Shown one piece after another: positions 12,416 through 22,212 of a stretch of 64,000 nt of DNA (the first letter of the stretch is position 1; each line of letters opens with the position of its first letter). The notes under the pieces were generated by a model. That model did not search any database. It had not been told where the DNA came from and saw only the letters and a program-made list of their open reading frames with translations. The stretch is from positions 14,859,179-14,923,178 of the forward strand of contig CM038228.1 of assembly GCA_021442155.1 (NCBI GenBank), written 5' to 3'. Made by a program: the position numbers and the translations under genes. The stretch comes from Cymbidium sinense (Eukaryota > Streptophyta > Magnoliopsida > Asparagales > Orchidaceae).

Positions 12416-12983
12416 TGATGGAGGTGGGCATTTTTTCTTCTGATGAGATTGAGAGAACGTGGGTATTGGAGGTGAAGGAAAGATATGTTGGTTAACTAGA
12501 GCTCCCACTAAGGATTCTCAAGGTTTGGCCACTAAGCTCTCAAACGACAAGAATAACTCAATAATTTTTAATTGCCAAAAGATCTCCTTCATTCTAGTAA
12601 AAGGAGCTATTTATAGCCATTACAAGTATCTTTCAAAAGAAAAGAATTCAAAACATAGAGGGAATGGTGGGTGGCCAAATTAATGTGGAGCATTAAATTG
12701 TCTCATTACTTTATTCCATCCACCCATTTCATATACTATTTTTTATGTGGATTCAACCACCTCACATATCATTCTTTGAATTTTTAGATGCAAAATTTCA
12801 AACATGAAGTTTCTAGAAGAAAATTAAAAATTACATAAATAAAAAAAGATGAAATCATAAAATGGGCATTAATAGGCTAATGGGCTAAGCCTTCTTATTT
12901 CTTGAATTTTCTTGAGCTTTAGCTTGAGATCTTATAAATGGGCCTTGAGCTCTAATTTTTGGATCTTTTTGTGTTCTACATCA
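12416..12983 (-). repeat. 3' LTR of element D (left copy, 568 bp)
   Basis: Starts TGATGGAGG and ends CTACATCA on the plus strand, giving TG...CA termini with a short TGATG/CATCA inverted end. It matches 18419-18991 along its whole length with scattered substitutions and small indels. It contains a TATAAATA box on the minus strand at 12608-12615. Confidence 0.92.
12608..12615 (-). promoter_or_regulatory. TATA box in D's 3' LTR
   Basis: TATAAATA on the minus strand, conserved at the equivalent place in the other LTR (18613-18620). It probably marks the U3/R promoter; no transcript evidence is available. Confidence 0.55.
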
Positions 12984-13195
12984 ACTCCCCTGGGCTCAAT
13001 TGAACTCTGCTTCATAGAGTTGAAATCTAAGAAGTCTTCTACTAATTGTGGGGCTAAAGTCTCTAAATCAGTATGGGTCACCATATGTCTTCTGGTGGCT
13101 TCTTTCTTGACTAGAAAATGATGTTCAAAAGCTAGATTAATGGGTGCTTCCTCGGTGATAATATAATCAACTTCAAAGGAAGAGGGCTTCTGCAA
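12932..13195 (-). pseudogene. C-terminal tail of D's integrase, running into the 3' LTR
   Basis: An 87-aa open stretch that begins downstream of the GPF/Y module, passes in frame through the purine tract (residues SIEPRGVD) and ends about 17 codons inside the LTR. I do not see a chromodomain. CRM-type plant chromoviruses are known for integrase C-termini that extend into the 3' LTR, so this arrangement fits that group. The start Met is only the first internal Met; the true product is the end of the polyprotein. Confidence 0.5.
12984..12994 (-). promoter_or_regulatory. Polypurine tract of element D
   Basis: Minus strand reads CAGGGGAGT immediately before the 3' LTR. This is the expected place and composition for the plus-strand DNA primer. 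It is short, with one pyrimidine upstream. Confidence 0.7.
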
Positions 13196-13199
13196 GTAC

Positions 13200-14350
13200 G
13201 ATGCTATATCTCTTGCTAAAGAGTTAGACTGAACAAGGAAGGTTTGCTAATTCCTTCATATGATAGAATATCTTCAATATTAATAACTGGTTGAATGAGC
13301 ATATCAGTAGGCAAATCAAGGTGATAAGCATTAGTTCTAATTTTCTTGAGAATTTTAAACGGACCACAAGCTCATGCATGTAATTTTTTATATTTAGAAA
13401 TTTGATAATGCTCACGATGAATGTGAATCAATACATAATCACCTTCTTTATATTCTTTAATTGAACGATTATGATTTGCCTTAGAAGCATAGTTTTCATT
13501 ACTTATAGTAATTTGCTTTCTTATATCTTCATGGAGGCTTTGAAAATCTTTAGCAAATGAGAATGCTGCATCATAAAATACATGAGATGGTAGGTTTGCT
13601 ACATCTATTGGTCATCGTGGGTTTTGACCATAGACTATCTCAATTGGTAATTTTTTTGTAGTTCTAGAAATAGTACTATTATAGGAAAATTTTGAGGTTG
13701 GTAAATGTAAATCTCAATTTTCTAAACTTTTACCTACCAAGTATCTAAGCAAATTTCTTAAGGTATGATTAACTACTTCAGTTTGTCCATCAGTTTGTGG
13801 GTGAAAGGAAGAAGAAAATTTAAATTTGGTACCTAATAATTTCCATAATGTTTTCCAAAATTATGAGACAAACTTAACATCTCTGTCAGAAATAATGGTT
13901 AAAGGGAGACCATGGAGTCGCACTATTTCCTTAAAAAATAATTTGGCTATATAAGAAGCATCATTTATTTTTGAACAAGGTAAGAAATGAGCCATTTTTG
14001 AGAATCTATCCACTACAAAAAAAATACTATCATGTCCTCGAGCTGTCCTAGGTAATCCTAGAATAAAATCCATTGATAGGTCTTCCCAAGGCCTATAAGG
14101 AACAGGTAAGGTAGTGTATTGTTCAGACCTTTGTTTAATAGTTTTATCCTGCTTACAAATTAAACATTGAGCCACTAATTTTTGAACATATCATTTTAAT
14201 GAAGGCCAATAAAATCTATTTTCTAATAAACATATGGTCTTATCCTTTCCAAAATGACTAGCTACACCCCCAGCATGTAGCCCAGTGATAAAGAATTCTC
14301 TAAGAGAAGATCGAGGAATGCATAATTATTTTCCTTTATATAAATATCCA
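13200..14350 (-). pseudogene. int: Integrase of element D (broken)
   Basis: Integrase inserts the cDNA copy into the nuclear genome. Minus-strand reading gives a zinc-binding region at about 14350-14150 (CLICKQD carries the CxxC pair), then the catalytic core. The first Asp is in MDFILGLP (residue 36 of the open piece 14175-13861) and the second in ISDRDVKF (residue 97). The conserved QTDGQTE segment with the catalytic Glu lies at about 13770 beyond a stop. A GPF/Y-like module (CGPFKILKK) sits near 13370. In-frame stops occur at about 13861, before FWKTLW, and just before the GPF/Y module. The frame is otherwise maintained, so damage is mostly nonsense changes. Confidence 0.85.
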
Positions 14351-14466
14351 TTTATTATCAATAATGCACCTTGTAAATTTATTGGTTTATCTAGGTGTTC
14401 AAGATAAATTAGGTGAAATTCAAGGCACACAATATAATAATCTTTAATTCTATCAAATTATGGGAT

Positions 14467-15153
14467 TCACAATTCTAAAGATGAAATCATTAGGTTTACC
14501 CTGGATAAAGCATTAGCAGGTTTATTCTCAATTCTAGGCTTATGCTTTAAAACAAAAGAGTAGTCTTGTAAAAATTCAACCCATTTTACATGCCTATGAC
14601 TTAATTTTTGTTGAGTATTAACGAATTTTAAGGCATGATGATCAGAATTAAGTATAAATTCTTTATGTAAGAGATAGTGTCGCAAATGTCTTAAGAATTG
14701 AATTATAGCATAAAACTCTCTATCATAAGTGGAATATCATTGTTTGGCTTCATTTAACTTTTCACTAAAGAATGCTATAGGATGATTCTCTTGACTCAAA
14801 ATTCCACCTATCCCAATTCCTGAAGCATCACATGTCACTTCAAAGGCTTTAGAAAAATCAGGAAGCCTAAGTATTGGTGCAAAAGTGAAATGAACTTTAA
14901 TTTGTTCTATGGCCTTTTGTGCATTAGAAGTCCAACAAAATTTATCTAATTTTAGTATATCAATTATTGGAGCAACAATAGTACTAAAATTCTTAATAAA
15001 TCTCCGATAAAAAGTGGCTAAACCATGGAAGCTTCTAAATTCAGTAAAACTTTTAGGTGATGGCCAATCTAAGATTGCTTTCACTTTAGAAGGATCAGGT
15101 TTAAGTCCAGTAGTGGATATAATAAAGCCTATAAAGATTACCTCAGCTTGCAA
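14467..15153 (-). pseudogene. RNase H of element D, with RT connection (broken)
   Basis: Two open pieces (15153-14737, 138 aa; 14685-14467, 72 aa) separated by one stop. The first carries the end of RT (FRSFHGLATFYRRFIKNFS) and the RNase H start with the first catalytic Asp in VTCDASGIGIG. The second holds HYLLHKEF, SDHHALK and the KWVEFLQDYSF-like end, finishing ENKPANALSR where VADALSR would be usual (D replaced by N at the last catalytic Asp). RNase H degrades the RNA template during reverse transcription. Confidence 0.85.
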
Positions 15154-15168
15154 AAAGAAACACTTTTT

Positions 15169-15705
15169 TTAAATTAATGTATAATTTTTCTTTTTAAGTA
15201 GTTCAAAGACTTTTTGTAGGTGTTGTAGTTGTTCATTTTCACTTGGACTAAAAACCAAAATATCATCAAAATACACCACCAAAAATTTACCTATATATGG
15301 TTTAAGAATAGTATTCATTAATCTCATAAATATGCTAGGAGAATTTGAAAGTCCAAAGGGCATGACAAGCCATTCATAAAGTTCATCAGGGGACTGAAAA
15401 GCCGTCTTCCACTCAACTCTTGATCTAATCCGAATTTGATGATATCCACTATTTAGATCAATCTTTGAAAAATAATTTGCTCTTGAGATTAAATCTAACA
15501 TATCATCTAATTGGGGAATAGGAAACTTATATTTGATAGTAATTTTATTTAGTGCTTGTCTATCAACACACATTTGCCATGTTCCATCTTTCTTTGGAGT
15601 TAATAATGCTGAGACTGCACAAGGGCTAAGACTCTCTTGAATAAAACCCTTTCTTAATAATTCCTGATCTTGTCTTTTAATCTCAACATGCTCGGTAGGG
15701 TTCAT
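15169..15705 (-). CDS. Reverse transcriptase core of element D (open 178-aa piece)
   Basis: An uninterrupted RT core. Finger/palm motifs include [20 protein letters not shown] (residues ~32-51), [15 protein letters not shown] with the first catalytic Asp, [14 protein letters not shown], and the YFDD active site (residues 145-148; bases 15273-15262). It is part of the gag-pol polyprotein, so the Met at 15705 is internal. The following frame break near 15169 separates it from the RNase H piece. It resembles plant chromovirus RTs. Confidence 0.9.
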   Translation of the reverse strand: MNPTEHVEIKRQDQELLRKGFIQESLSPCAVSALLTPKKDGTWQMCVDRQALNKITIKYKFPIPQLDDMLDLISRANYFSKIDLNSGYHQIRIRSRVEWKTAFQSPDELYEWLVMPFGLSNSPSIFMRLMNTILKPYIGKFLVVYFDDILVFSPSENEQLQHLQKVFELLKKKNYTLI

Positions 15706-15770
15706 CCTATAATGTGGAAGATTAGGAAGTCGAGAACTGGGTAAGAACTCAATAGCATGTTGAATGTCTC

Positions 15771-16091
15771 TTAGAGGAGTAGCTCATCAGGAAGCTCATC
15801 GAGTGCAATATCATTAAAATCAGAAATAAGAGAAGAGACTACAGCAGGTATGTGAGTCTCATTAAAGTATGGTATGACTTCTTTTACATGTAATATGTGA
15901 AGAAGAAATGGATCAAAAAATTCTTTTTGTAAAGCTCCACAACCTATTATTTCTATCTTTGGGGTCAAAGGAGGAAGCGTAGATGTTTTAAAGTAAGAAT
16001 CAGAAATGATAGTATTAGGCATAATAGTAGGATTCTCTATGATAATTAATTGAAGTTTGGCATTTTTCTTAAATAAAGGCTTAGGTTGCAA
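15771..16091 (-). pseudogene. Protease-RT linker of element D (106 aa piece)
   Basis: An open piece between protease and RT, in the position of the spacer that follows the protease in chromovirus polyproteins. It ends [12 protein letters not shown], resembling the PDELPPGLPP-type stretch before RT in this group. It has no catalytic motif. Confidence 0.5.
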
Positions 16092-16130
16092 GTTAGAAGT
16101 TATTTTGTGTGGTGTTATAGAGGGTGTTTT

Positions 16131-16496
16131 TTATACTAACTTTATTGGTAGGAGTTTAATAGTCTTATTATTATATTTAAAAATATAAGTATTTTCCCTA
16201 CCATAGTGAATAATATTCATATCATATAGCCAAGGTCGTCCTAAGAGAATATGAGCAATGTCCATAGGGAGAACATCACACCAAATTTGATCCTCATAGC
16301 TTCCTATTTTAATAGAAACTAAACACCAATTGGTGATGGGAAAAGATGTATGATTTATCCAACGAACATGAAATGGTTCAGGGTGAGGTTTAGATTTTAG
16401 GTTGGCTTGAGTTAAGGTGTGTGTTAAAATGACATTCAGAGCACTCCCTCCATCTATAACTAACCTACATCTCTTTTCATTACACAAAATATACAT
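16131..16496 (-). CDS. Aspartic protease of element D (121-aa open piece)
   Basis: Retroviral-type aspartic protease that would cut the polyprotein. The active site VIDGGSALNVI lies at residues 13-23 (Asp15, with Gly-Gly-Ser where many relatives have SGS or GGS). Downstream are SIKIGSYEDQIWCDVLPMD and the flap-proximal HILLGRPWLYD, which is the hallmark LLGRPW of plant gypsy proteases. The stop at 16131 separates it from the linker piece. The key residues are intact. Confidence 0.85.
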   Translation of the reverse strand: MYILCNEKRCRLVIDGGSALNVILTHTLTQANLKSKPHPEPFHVRWINHTSFPITNWCLVSIKIGSYEDQIWCDVLPMDIAHILLGRPWLYDMNIIHYGRENTYIFKYNNKTIKLLPIKLV

Positions 16497-16529
16497 GCTA
16501 AAATTGTTCTTTCTCCTCCAATCTTCTGC

Positions 16530-17153
16530 CTAATTTTTTATTACAGTAAGACATCTCTTCATATTAACATGAGGGTCATCAGTTAATTCTAACTCTTCAT
16601 CAGATAATGGGGTGTCATCATAAACTTCTTCTAGATTATCATCTATTAGATTTTCAACTTCTTCTAAAAATAATATTTGAGCTTTACATTGAATTTTTAT
16701 ATGACCCTTTTTATGACATTTAAAACATATTACTTCCCTAATATTCTTAGAACTCCCTTCAATTGATGTTTTAGGCAAAGGGGATGGGTCATTTGGAAGA
16801 GAGGGTCTAACAATAGATCTATGGAATGAAATGAAAGGTAATTGACTTTTAGTTTTAGAGAAGGAGGCAGATTTTTTTTATTGTTCAACCAATAATGCAT
16901 AATGAAATGCTTCCTCTAAAGATTGTGGGTCAAATAATTCAACTTTATTTCTAATGTCAGTCCTAAGTCCAATAACAGATTTATTAGCTAATTTCCAATC
17001 ATTATCAACACAATTAGTTCTAGAAACTAGATCTTCAAAAGTATTCAAGTATTCAGTTACAAGATAATTACCTTGTCTCAAAGTTAATAATTGACTATGT
17101 AGCTTCTTATCATGATGCCTAGGACAGTACTTTACTCTTAACATTTCTTTCAT
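16530..17153 (-). pseudogene. gag: gag C-terminal half of element D, with CCHC zinc knuckle
   Basis: Two open pieces. 17153-16878 (91 aa) begins MKEMLRVKYCPRHHDKKLHS and contains the capsid C-terminal portion. 16778-16530 (82 aa) carries one intact knuckle CFKCHKKGHIKIQC (C-x2-C-x4-H-x4-C) followed by an acidic stretch. They are separated by stops in a low-complexity linker. The zinc knuckle binds element RNA for packaging. Confidence 0.85.
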
Positions 17154-17737
17154 TTCTATCCAAGTGAGGTTTGTCCTTCCTAATCTTTATTCTTTAGCTA
17201 AAGTATTTGTCCAATAAATTTTAGCATGCCCTATCAATTTCATTTTAGCAAAAGTAACCCTTTGGTAATCATCCATTTTATACCAATCAAAGAAGTCATC
17301 TATTTGAACTAACCAATTGAGAAATTTATTTGGGTCATGTATACCATCATAAGTTGGGGCTTCTACTTTAACTCTTTGAGATGGATCATTAGAGTCTTCT
17401 ATAGTCTTAAAATAATTTTCTCCCCTTCCACCATTTCTAGCAATTGATTGTCTTCTAAGTGGTTGATTTTTTCTATGGTTTGGATATGAATCTTCTTCAT
17501 CTAATAATTGATTGTCTTCTAAGTCTGAGTAGGTATTGGATGAGGAATTGGTACTCTATTATTTTGTAGATGTGATTAAAGAGTTTGCATTTATTTTTTA
17601 AGTTCTTGCATTTGACTTTTACTTTCATCTAATATTTATTGAGTTTTTAATTCATTTTCTTGGATCCTAAGATCTAAGGCATCAACTAATCTAGTCAAAT
17701 TTTCAACTTGATCTTGAGAGATAGATTTTTGTGCCAT
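17154..17737 (-). pseudogene. gag: gag N-terminal half of element D
   Basis: The gag start is taken as the ATG at 17737 (MAQKSISQDQVENLTRLVDA), the first Met after the T-rich leader. The frame continues through a Gln/Asn-rich region to the capsid core YDGIHDPNKFLNWLVQIDDF at about 17350-17290. It is interrupted by a single TAA at 17187-17189 in an otherwise continuous frame. This stretch is typical of chromovirus gag. Confidence 0.75.
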
Positions 17738-18403
17738 GAGATTTTTTTTAAAGGAAAAAAAGATATATGAAAAGGGCCCAATGAAAAAAAATGAAAAAAA
17801 AAAATAAGTATAATATAATTGTGCTATCAAAGTGAACTTTTAGGCTAAGAGAACTTCCAAGTGGGGGGGGTGGTACAAGACCACTTAAATCTCAAGCTCT
17901 CCTTAGATAGTTTAGGTCTTTTTGACAAAGTTCTATTTAGCTTCCAAAATCACCAAGTTTAACACACTTATATTATTATGCATGCATATTTTATTTATTT
18001 ATTTATGTAATAAAAAATGCTCAAATGTATCAAGCCACCTTTTTTTTCTTAAGAAAGCAAGTTATCATAAGTTAATCAAAGAAACTTCTAAAATTAACAA
18101 TAAATAATAACAAAGATAATAAAGCAAGTAATTAGATTTTTATTTGCACTAATGGCTAGGTTACTTTTTTTGGGTGAAGCACTACCTCACTAAGGTGCTC
18201 TCTTAATTTCCTTTTTCTTTTATTTTTTGGAAGAAATATATATCTTTCCAAGCTACTAATATGTATTAAACTATCATATAAAAGAAAATTAATTAACCTC
18301 ATGAGTCCAACAAAAACTCACAAGTTTGAAGACAAGTCCAGCACTTGAGATGCTCCCTTTGTTGAAGAAAACTTTTAAACAAATTTACTCCTTCAAGGCT
18401 TCA
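17738..18403 (-). other. Leader of element D between PBS and gag
   Basis: AT-rich untranslated leader with T-runs, an A-run and a run of eight or more G at about 17863-17871. No coding signal; a 61-codon open frame on the plus strand here is chance. Confidence 0.6.
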
Positions 18404-18414
18404 CTCTGATACCA
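18404..18414 (-). promoter_or_regulatory. Primer-binding site of element D (initiator-Met type)
   Basis: Minus strand reads TGGTATCAGAG just inside the 5' LTR, four bases after it. This is the known complement of the 3' end of plant initiator methionine tRNA (canonical TGGTATCAGAGC); the next base is T instead of C. Confidence 0.9.
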
Positions 18415-18418
18415 AATT

Positions 18419-18991
18419 TGATGGAGGTGGGCATTCTTTCTTTTGATTAGATTGAGAGAACGTGGGTATTAAAGTTGAAGGAAGAAGATATGTTGGATAA
18501 CTAGCGCTCCCACCAAGGATTGCCAAGGTTTGTCCACCAAGCTCTTAAACCACAAGAATAACTCAATAATTTATAATTGCCAAAAGATCTCCTTCATTCT
18601 AGTAAGAAGGGCTATTTATAGTCATTACAAGCATTATTTTAAAAAAAAAAGAATTCAAAACATCAAGGGAAAGGTGGGTGGCCATATTAATGTGAAGCAT
18701 TAAATTGTCTCATTACTTTATACCATCCACCCATTTCACATGTTATTTTTTATGTGGATTCAACCACCTCACATGTCATGCTTTGAATTTTTAAATGCAA
18801 AATTTCAAACATAGAGTTTTTAAAATAAAATTAAAAATTACATAAATAAAAAAAGATGAAATCATAAAATGGGTCTTAACAGGCTAATGGGCTAAGCCTT
18901 CTTCTTTCTTAAATTTTCTTGGGCTTTAGCTTGAGATCTTATAAATGGGCCTTCAACTCTAATTTTTGGATCCTCTTGATGTTCACCATTA
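18419..18991 (-). repeat. 5' LTR of element D (right copy, 573 bp)
   Basis: Pairs with 12416-12983. Its outer end reads ACCATTA where the other LTR reads TACATCA, so the terminal CA has mutated to TA. TATAAATA is conserved on the minus strand at 18613-18620. The GTTGG duplication follows directly. Confidence 0.92.
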
Positions 18992-18996
18992 GTTGG
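18992..18996. repeat. Target-site duplication of element D, right copy
   Basis: GTTGG, matching 12411-12415. Beyond it, B's LTR resumes at AGTGTCCACC, colinear with relatives near 43386-43410. Confidence 0.9.
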
Positions 18997-19110
18997 AGTG
19001 TCCACCTAATCACTAGATGTGTCTTAAGACTATGGAACTCTTAAAGTCTAAGAGAAGTTCAATGCCTAAGATGGAGGGGTTGAGAGCTCATTCTAAAAAT
19101 GAGGTCAACA
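18997..19110 (-). repeat. First ~114 bp of B's 5' LTR, beyond element D
   Basis: On the minus strand this begins TGTTGACCTCATTTTTAG at 19110. It matches the LTR starts at 23258 and, with TATTGGGG instead of TGTTGACC, at 43278. Together with 4690-12415 it makes one LTR split by D. Confidence 0.9.
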
Positions 19111-19660
19111 GTAGGTCTTGTACCTTACACCCCTTGTGCTAACAATGGCGCCTTACTCACTTATGTCTTTTGTACTTGTAAGAATGCATATGAAAAGTGG
19201 ATAAAAGAATCACTCTCTTCTACTTAACAAAATCATGCACATGAAACATTCCAAATTTCCATAAGCAACCTCTCTTAGCATTCTCTTTCCATGCATTTCT
19301 TTTTTGTACATGCACATGTATTTAAGAAAAGTGGTATATTAGTCTGGACAATCCCAAGGTTGTGAGACTTTAAGTAGCCCCAAGTAAGTCTTGTACCTTA
19401 CACCCCTGGTGCTAACAATGACATCGTACTCACTTATATCTTTTATACTTGTAAATGTGCATATAAAAAAATGGATAAAAGAATCACCCTCTTCCACTTA
19501 ACAAAATCAAGCATACATGAAACATTCCAAATTTCCTTAAGCAATCTCTGTTAGCATTCATTATTAAAGTGTGCTAGATACTTGTATCGCATGTATAGAT
19601 ATGCTTAGGATTCATTCATGTGCATGATACACATGTGGGAATGAAATAAAATGTTGTGTG
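19111..19660 (+). repeat. 275-bp tandem duplication in A's 5' LTR
   Basis: GTAGGTCTTGTACC at 19111 is repeated as GTAAGTCTTGTACC at 19386, with matching sequence downstream of each. The 3' LTR has the same pair at 48285 and 48560. B and C have the unit once (7359 and about 27990). Confidence 0.75.
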
Positions 19661-20642
19661 TTTTGTGATAGTAATTCACTTCACTTAATTTTAAAATGCC
19701 TTTATTTTTTAATAGGTTTGTTTAGAGAAAATCTAAATTTAGGATTAATTAAAATACATAATAAAATATTCACTAAACAAAAATCATTAATGAATCTATC
19801 TTAGAAACACTTAAGGTAGGGAGGAAAAGAAGTTCTCTTCTCTTTTTCTCTCTTTACAATCTTTAGTAATTAAGTAGGTTCATTCAAACCAAATCAAATC
19901 ATCAAATAAAATTAACCCATATCAACTAAACAACATAAATGAGACCACCCTTCTAAGTTGAAGCTTTTCACACTTAGGAAATCATAACCTTAAAGCCTAG
20001 CTAAGCATACCACATAAACCTTACATGACACACATTAGGCTAAGTCATCACTTCTAGTCCTATGTTAGGGAGGTGCATGGTTTGATATTTGTTTTTATTT
20101 TATGATGTGATGTTTTAGTCTAGATATTAGGGTGTATGTGCATAGAATGAATGGCAGGACAATTTAGTCTAATCATTATCTTCTCTGAGGAGATTGTGCT
20201 TAATATTAATAAAATATAATGCTTTTCTTTGTGCAGTTGCTTATACCCCTAAGCATAATCCAAAATAGGCCAGGTGGACTTGGTTCCCCATGTGTGGGGT
20301 TCTAAGTCCAATTTATTTATATACATGCTTAGGAATGTGTGGTTTGTTTAGCTAATCTATATTTTATAGGTTTTAGTTAGATTTACTTTTCCCTTTTCTT
20401 GTACTTTTACAATTAGGGTTTTGGAATGATTGTTATGGAGGATTAAGATGAGAATTGGTTATAAGATCACATCTCATGTACCATGTGAAGCCTTTGGAGT
20501 ATCCACATTCCAACCTTCCAAAAGAAGGAACCAAAAGAAGAAAGAAGAACAAAGAAAGAAGAAAAGAAGAATGAAGAAATGAAGACCCCTATAACATCAA
20601 TTCCTTGCTTAACTGTAATTAATTCATTTATAATCCGGGTTG

Positions 20643-20648
20643 TATAAG
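20643..20648 (+). promoter_or_regulatory. Putative TATA box of the giant LTR (A 5' copy)
   Basis: TATAAG lies about 65-130 bp downstream of a GAA-rich purine tract. The pair is conserved at 29262 in C, 49824 in A's 3' LTR, and as TATAC on the minus strand near 6105 in B. A core promoter is inferred from conservation only; if right, U3 would be ~6.5 kb and R-U5 ~1.5 kb. Confidence 0.35.
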
Positions 20649-22194
20649 GGTAGAGCTTAGCTACCCAATTTTTTTTAGGTTTATGCGGTGGTGCCCGACC
20701 AAACTTGGTCTTTTATTCTTTTGCATTAGCTTTATAAATTATTTGATGTTTTGTTTAGCTTGTGCATTAGAAATGGCATATTTTCCTAATTTCTTATTTG
20801 CTTTGATGTATGGCCTGGATGATGATTAGGCTCTTAGAAAAAAATAAATCTTCAACCCAATTAATCAACTCAAAACTAAAAATAAATAACTCATAATCTC
20901 ACCTAAAGCTTAGGCTATAAATCAAGATAATAAAAATTAGCAACCCCTTTGTTGGATGTTGTCTAACTTTTATAACATCATGCATAAAAAGCATATTGTT
21001 TCACTCTTATTTGGAGCACTTTCACCTTTTCCAAAGAAATTGGCTTGACCTGTGAGAGCTATGGTAAAAATACACCTCTTCATCTTGCTAATTTTGGCCC
21101 ATAATTTAATTTCTCATGCATTAGGCATATGAATCCTATAGCCTGAGTCAAATGATTGTCCAAAATAAAAATAAAACATATAAAAAATTTGCATTAGATT
21201 TAAGTCATTAAAAGCATGCCCTACATGATCTAATCTCTTAGGGAGTGTGTTTAAGGACTAAGTTTCTTTCTAAATAAATAACAACCTTGATATCTTGCAT
21301 AAACATATGACTTGCCTACATATATTAAAACTATAGGAAGATTAGTTGGTGGCCACCCCCAGGTAGTTGTAAGTCCAACAATCAGGTGGTTTATCCTCTC
21401 TTGTGGAGGTAAACCATATGCCCATTTTTGCCTTAAATTTAGGTCGTGCCTTGGCCCACACCAAAGCTCCCTAGATTTAGGTTCTACGGTTACTATTTTC
21501 CTTCGGGGTTGTGAGTATAAATCCTCACCTCTTGGGCATTTCTATGACCTTGCATCATAGAATTATAAGCCATAAATTTCTAATAAAAATCCAACTCAAA
21601 CAAATAAATCCTTTTCAAATTTCAAAAATGTAAAGCCCAACCATAGGATAGTTTGAGATGCTCACTAGGTTTCCTAGCATGGTGAGCATCTCCTACTTAT
21701 CTTCCTTTAGCTTCGATAATAACTCTCTCGCTTTGATCAATCCCATTTGATTTTTCAAAATAAACTGATTTATTGATAGTCTAACCATCAAAATCTTTGG
21801 AGACAATGATTTTTTACCTTAATCGAGAGTATTCTTAATGAATCTCATTTCTTAAGATGTAATTACCTATGGTGGCTTGCCTCCATAGGGAACTTAACGA
21901 ACTCAATTTAAAATAAACCCTACTTTACTTTTATGTAAAGTAGGGGAAGAATCTCTAGTACATACGAAGACTAATAGTCTTGAGGAGTCTTTATTCAGGT
22001 GATTAGGTCCATTATAGGGTGTTGACTTCTACGTTTTGAGATAGTACACCTCTCCTCAATGTCATACTCGATCACCCTAATAAGAATATCTACGGATCTA
22101 TGTGGTGTCCCAACTAAAGGCATATATTTTTGTTTTCATTTATCCTCTTTAAAAGGATAGATGAAGCAGGAAATATTTTCACCATAAATTTTTC

Positions 22195-22212
22195 TGGTGA
22201 CTCCACTAGGGA
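22195..22212 (+). promoter_or_regulatory. Primer-binding site of element A (tRNA-Arg-like type)
   Basis: TGGTGACTCCACTAGGGA begins eight bases after the LTR end. From memory it resembles the TGGCGACTC-type site, attributed to tRNA-Arg, described for Ogre/Tat elements. Solo LTR C lacks an internal region, and B has lost this segment. Confidence 0.6.

Larger units (their letters stand above)
12416..18991 (-). mobile_element. Element D: near-complete chromovirus-type Ty3/gypsy retrotransposon (6.6 kb)
   Basis: Minus-strand order is 5' LTR (18991-18419), iMet-type PBS, leader, gag with CCHC knuckle, protease, RT, RNase H, integrase, purine tract and 3' LTR (12983-12416). PR-RT-RH-INT order defines Ty3/gypsy. 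RT and protease wording ([18 protein letters not shown]) resembles plant chromoviruses of the CRM/Reina type by recall. A perfect 5-bp duplication GTTGG flanks it, and the host LTR reads colinearly across the insertion when D is removed. Coding is interrupted by a handful of stops rather than wholesale decay, so D is the youngest insertion in the stack. Exact lineage within chromoviruses is uncertain. Confidence 0.93.
1..19110 (-). mobile_element. Element B: partial Tat-like Ty3/gypsy retrotransposon with giant 5' LTR
   Basis: Reading the minus strand from 19110 downward, this holds a 5' LTR (starting TGTTGACC, interrupted by element D), a leader with hairpin repeats, a small upstream ORF and gag. 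It runs off the left edge inside gag, so PR, RT, RH, INT and the 3' LTR lie outside the window. It is the same family as element A: its 1-3065 segment is the reverse complement of relatives at 31817-34830. Its right boundary falls inside A's 5' LTR, and the flanking bases GTAGG (19111-19115) are the expected target-duplication copy. The LTR lacks the 275-bp duplication of A and has four 180-bp repeats like solo LTR C, so it belongs to the B/C subfamily. Confidence 0.85.
19111..22186 (+). repeat. Distal part of A's 5' LTR
   Basis: It begins where B inserted (GTAGGTCTTGTACC) and is colinear with 48285-51389. It ends ATTTTCACCATA; the 3' LTR ends ATTTTCACCACA, so the terminal CA has decayed to TA. 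It includes the 275-bp duplication (copies starting 19111 and 19386), a GAA-rich purine tract (20513-20580) and a putative TATA at 20643. The first ~5 kb of this LTR is off-window. Confidence 0.85.

Noticed and set aside
12912..13121. 69-aa plus-strand frame
   Set aside because: Antisense shadow of element D's integrase tail.
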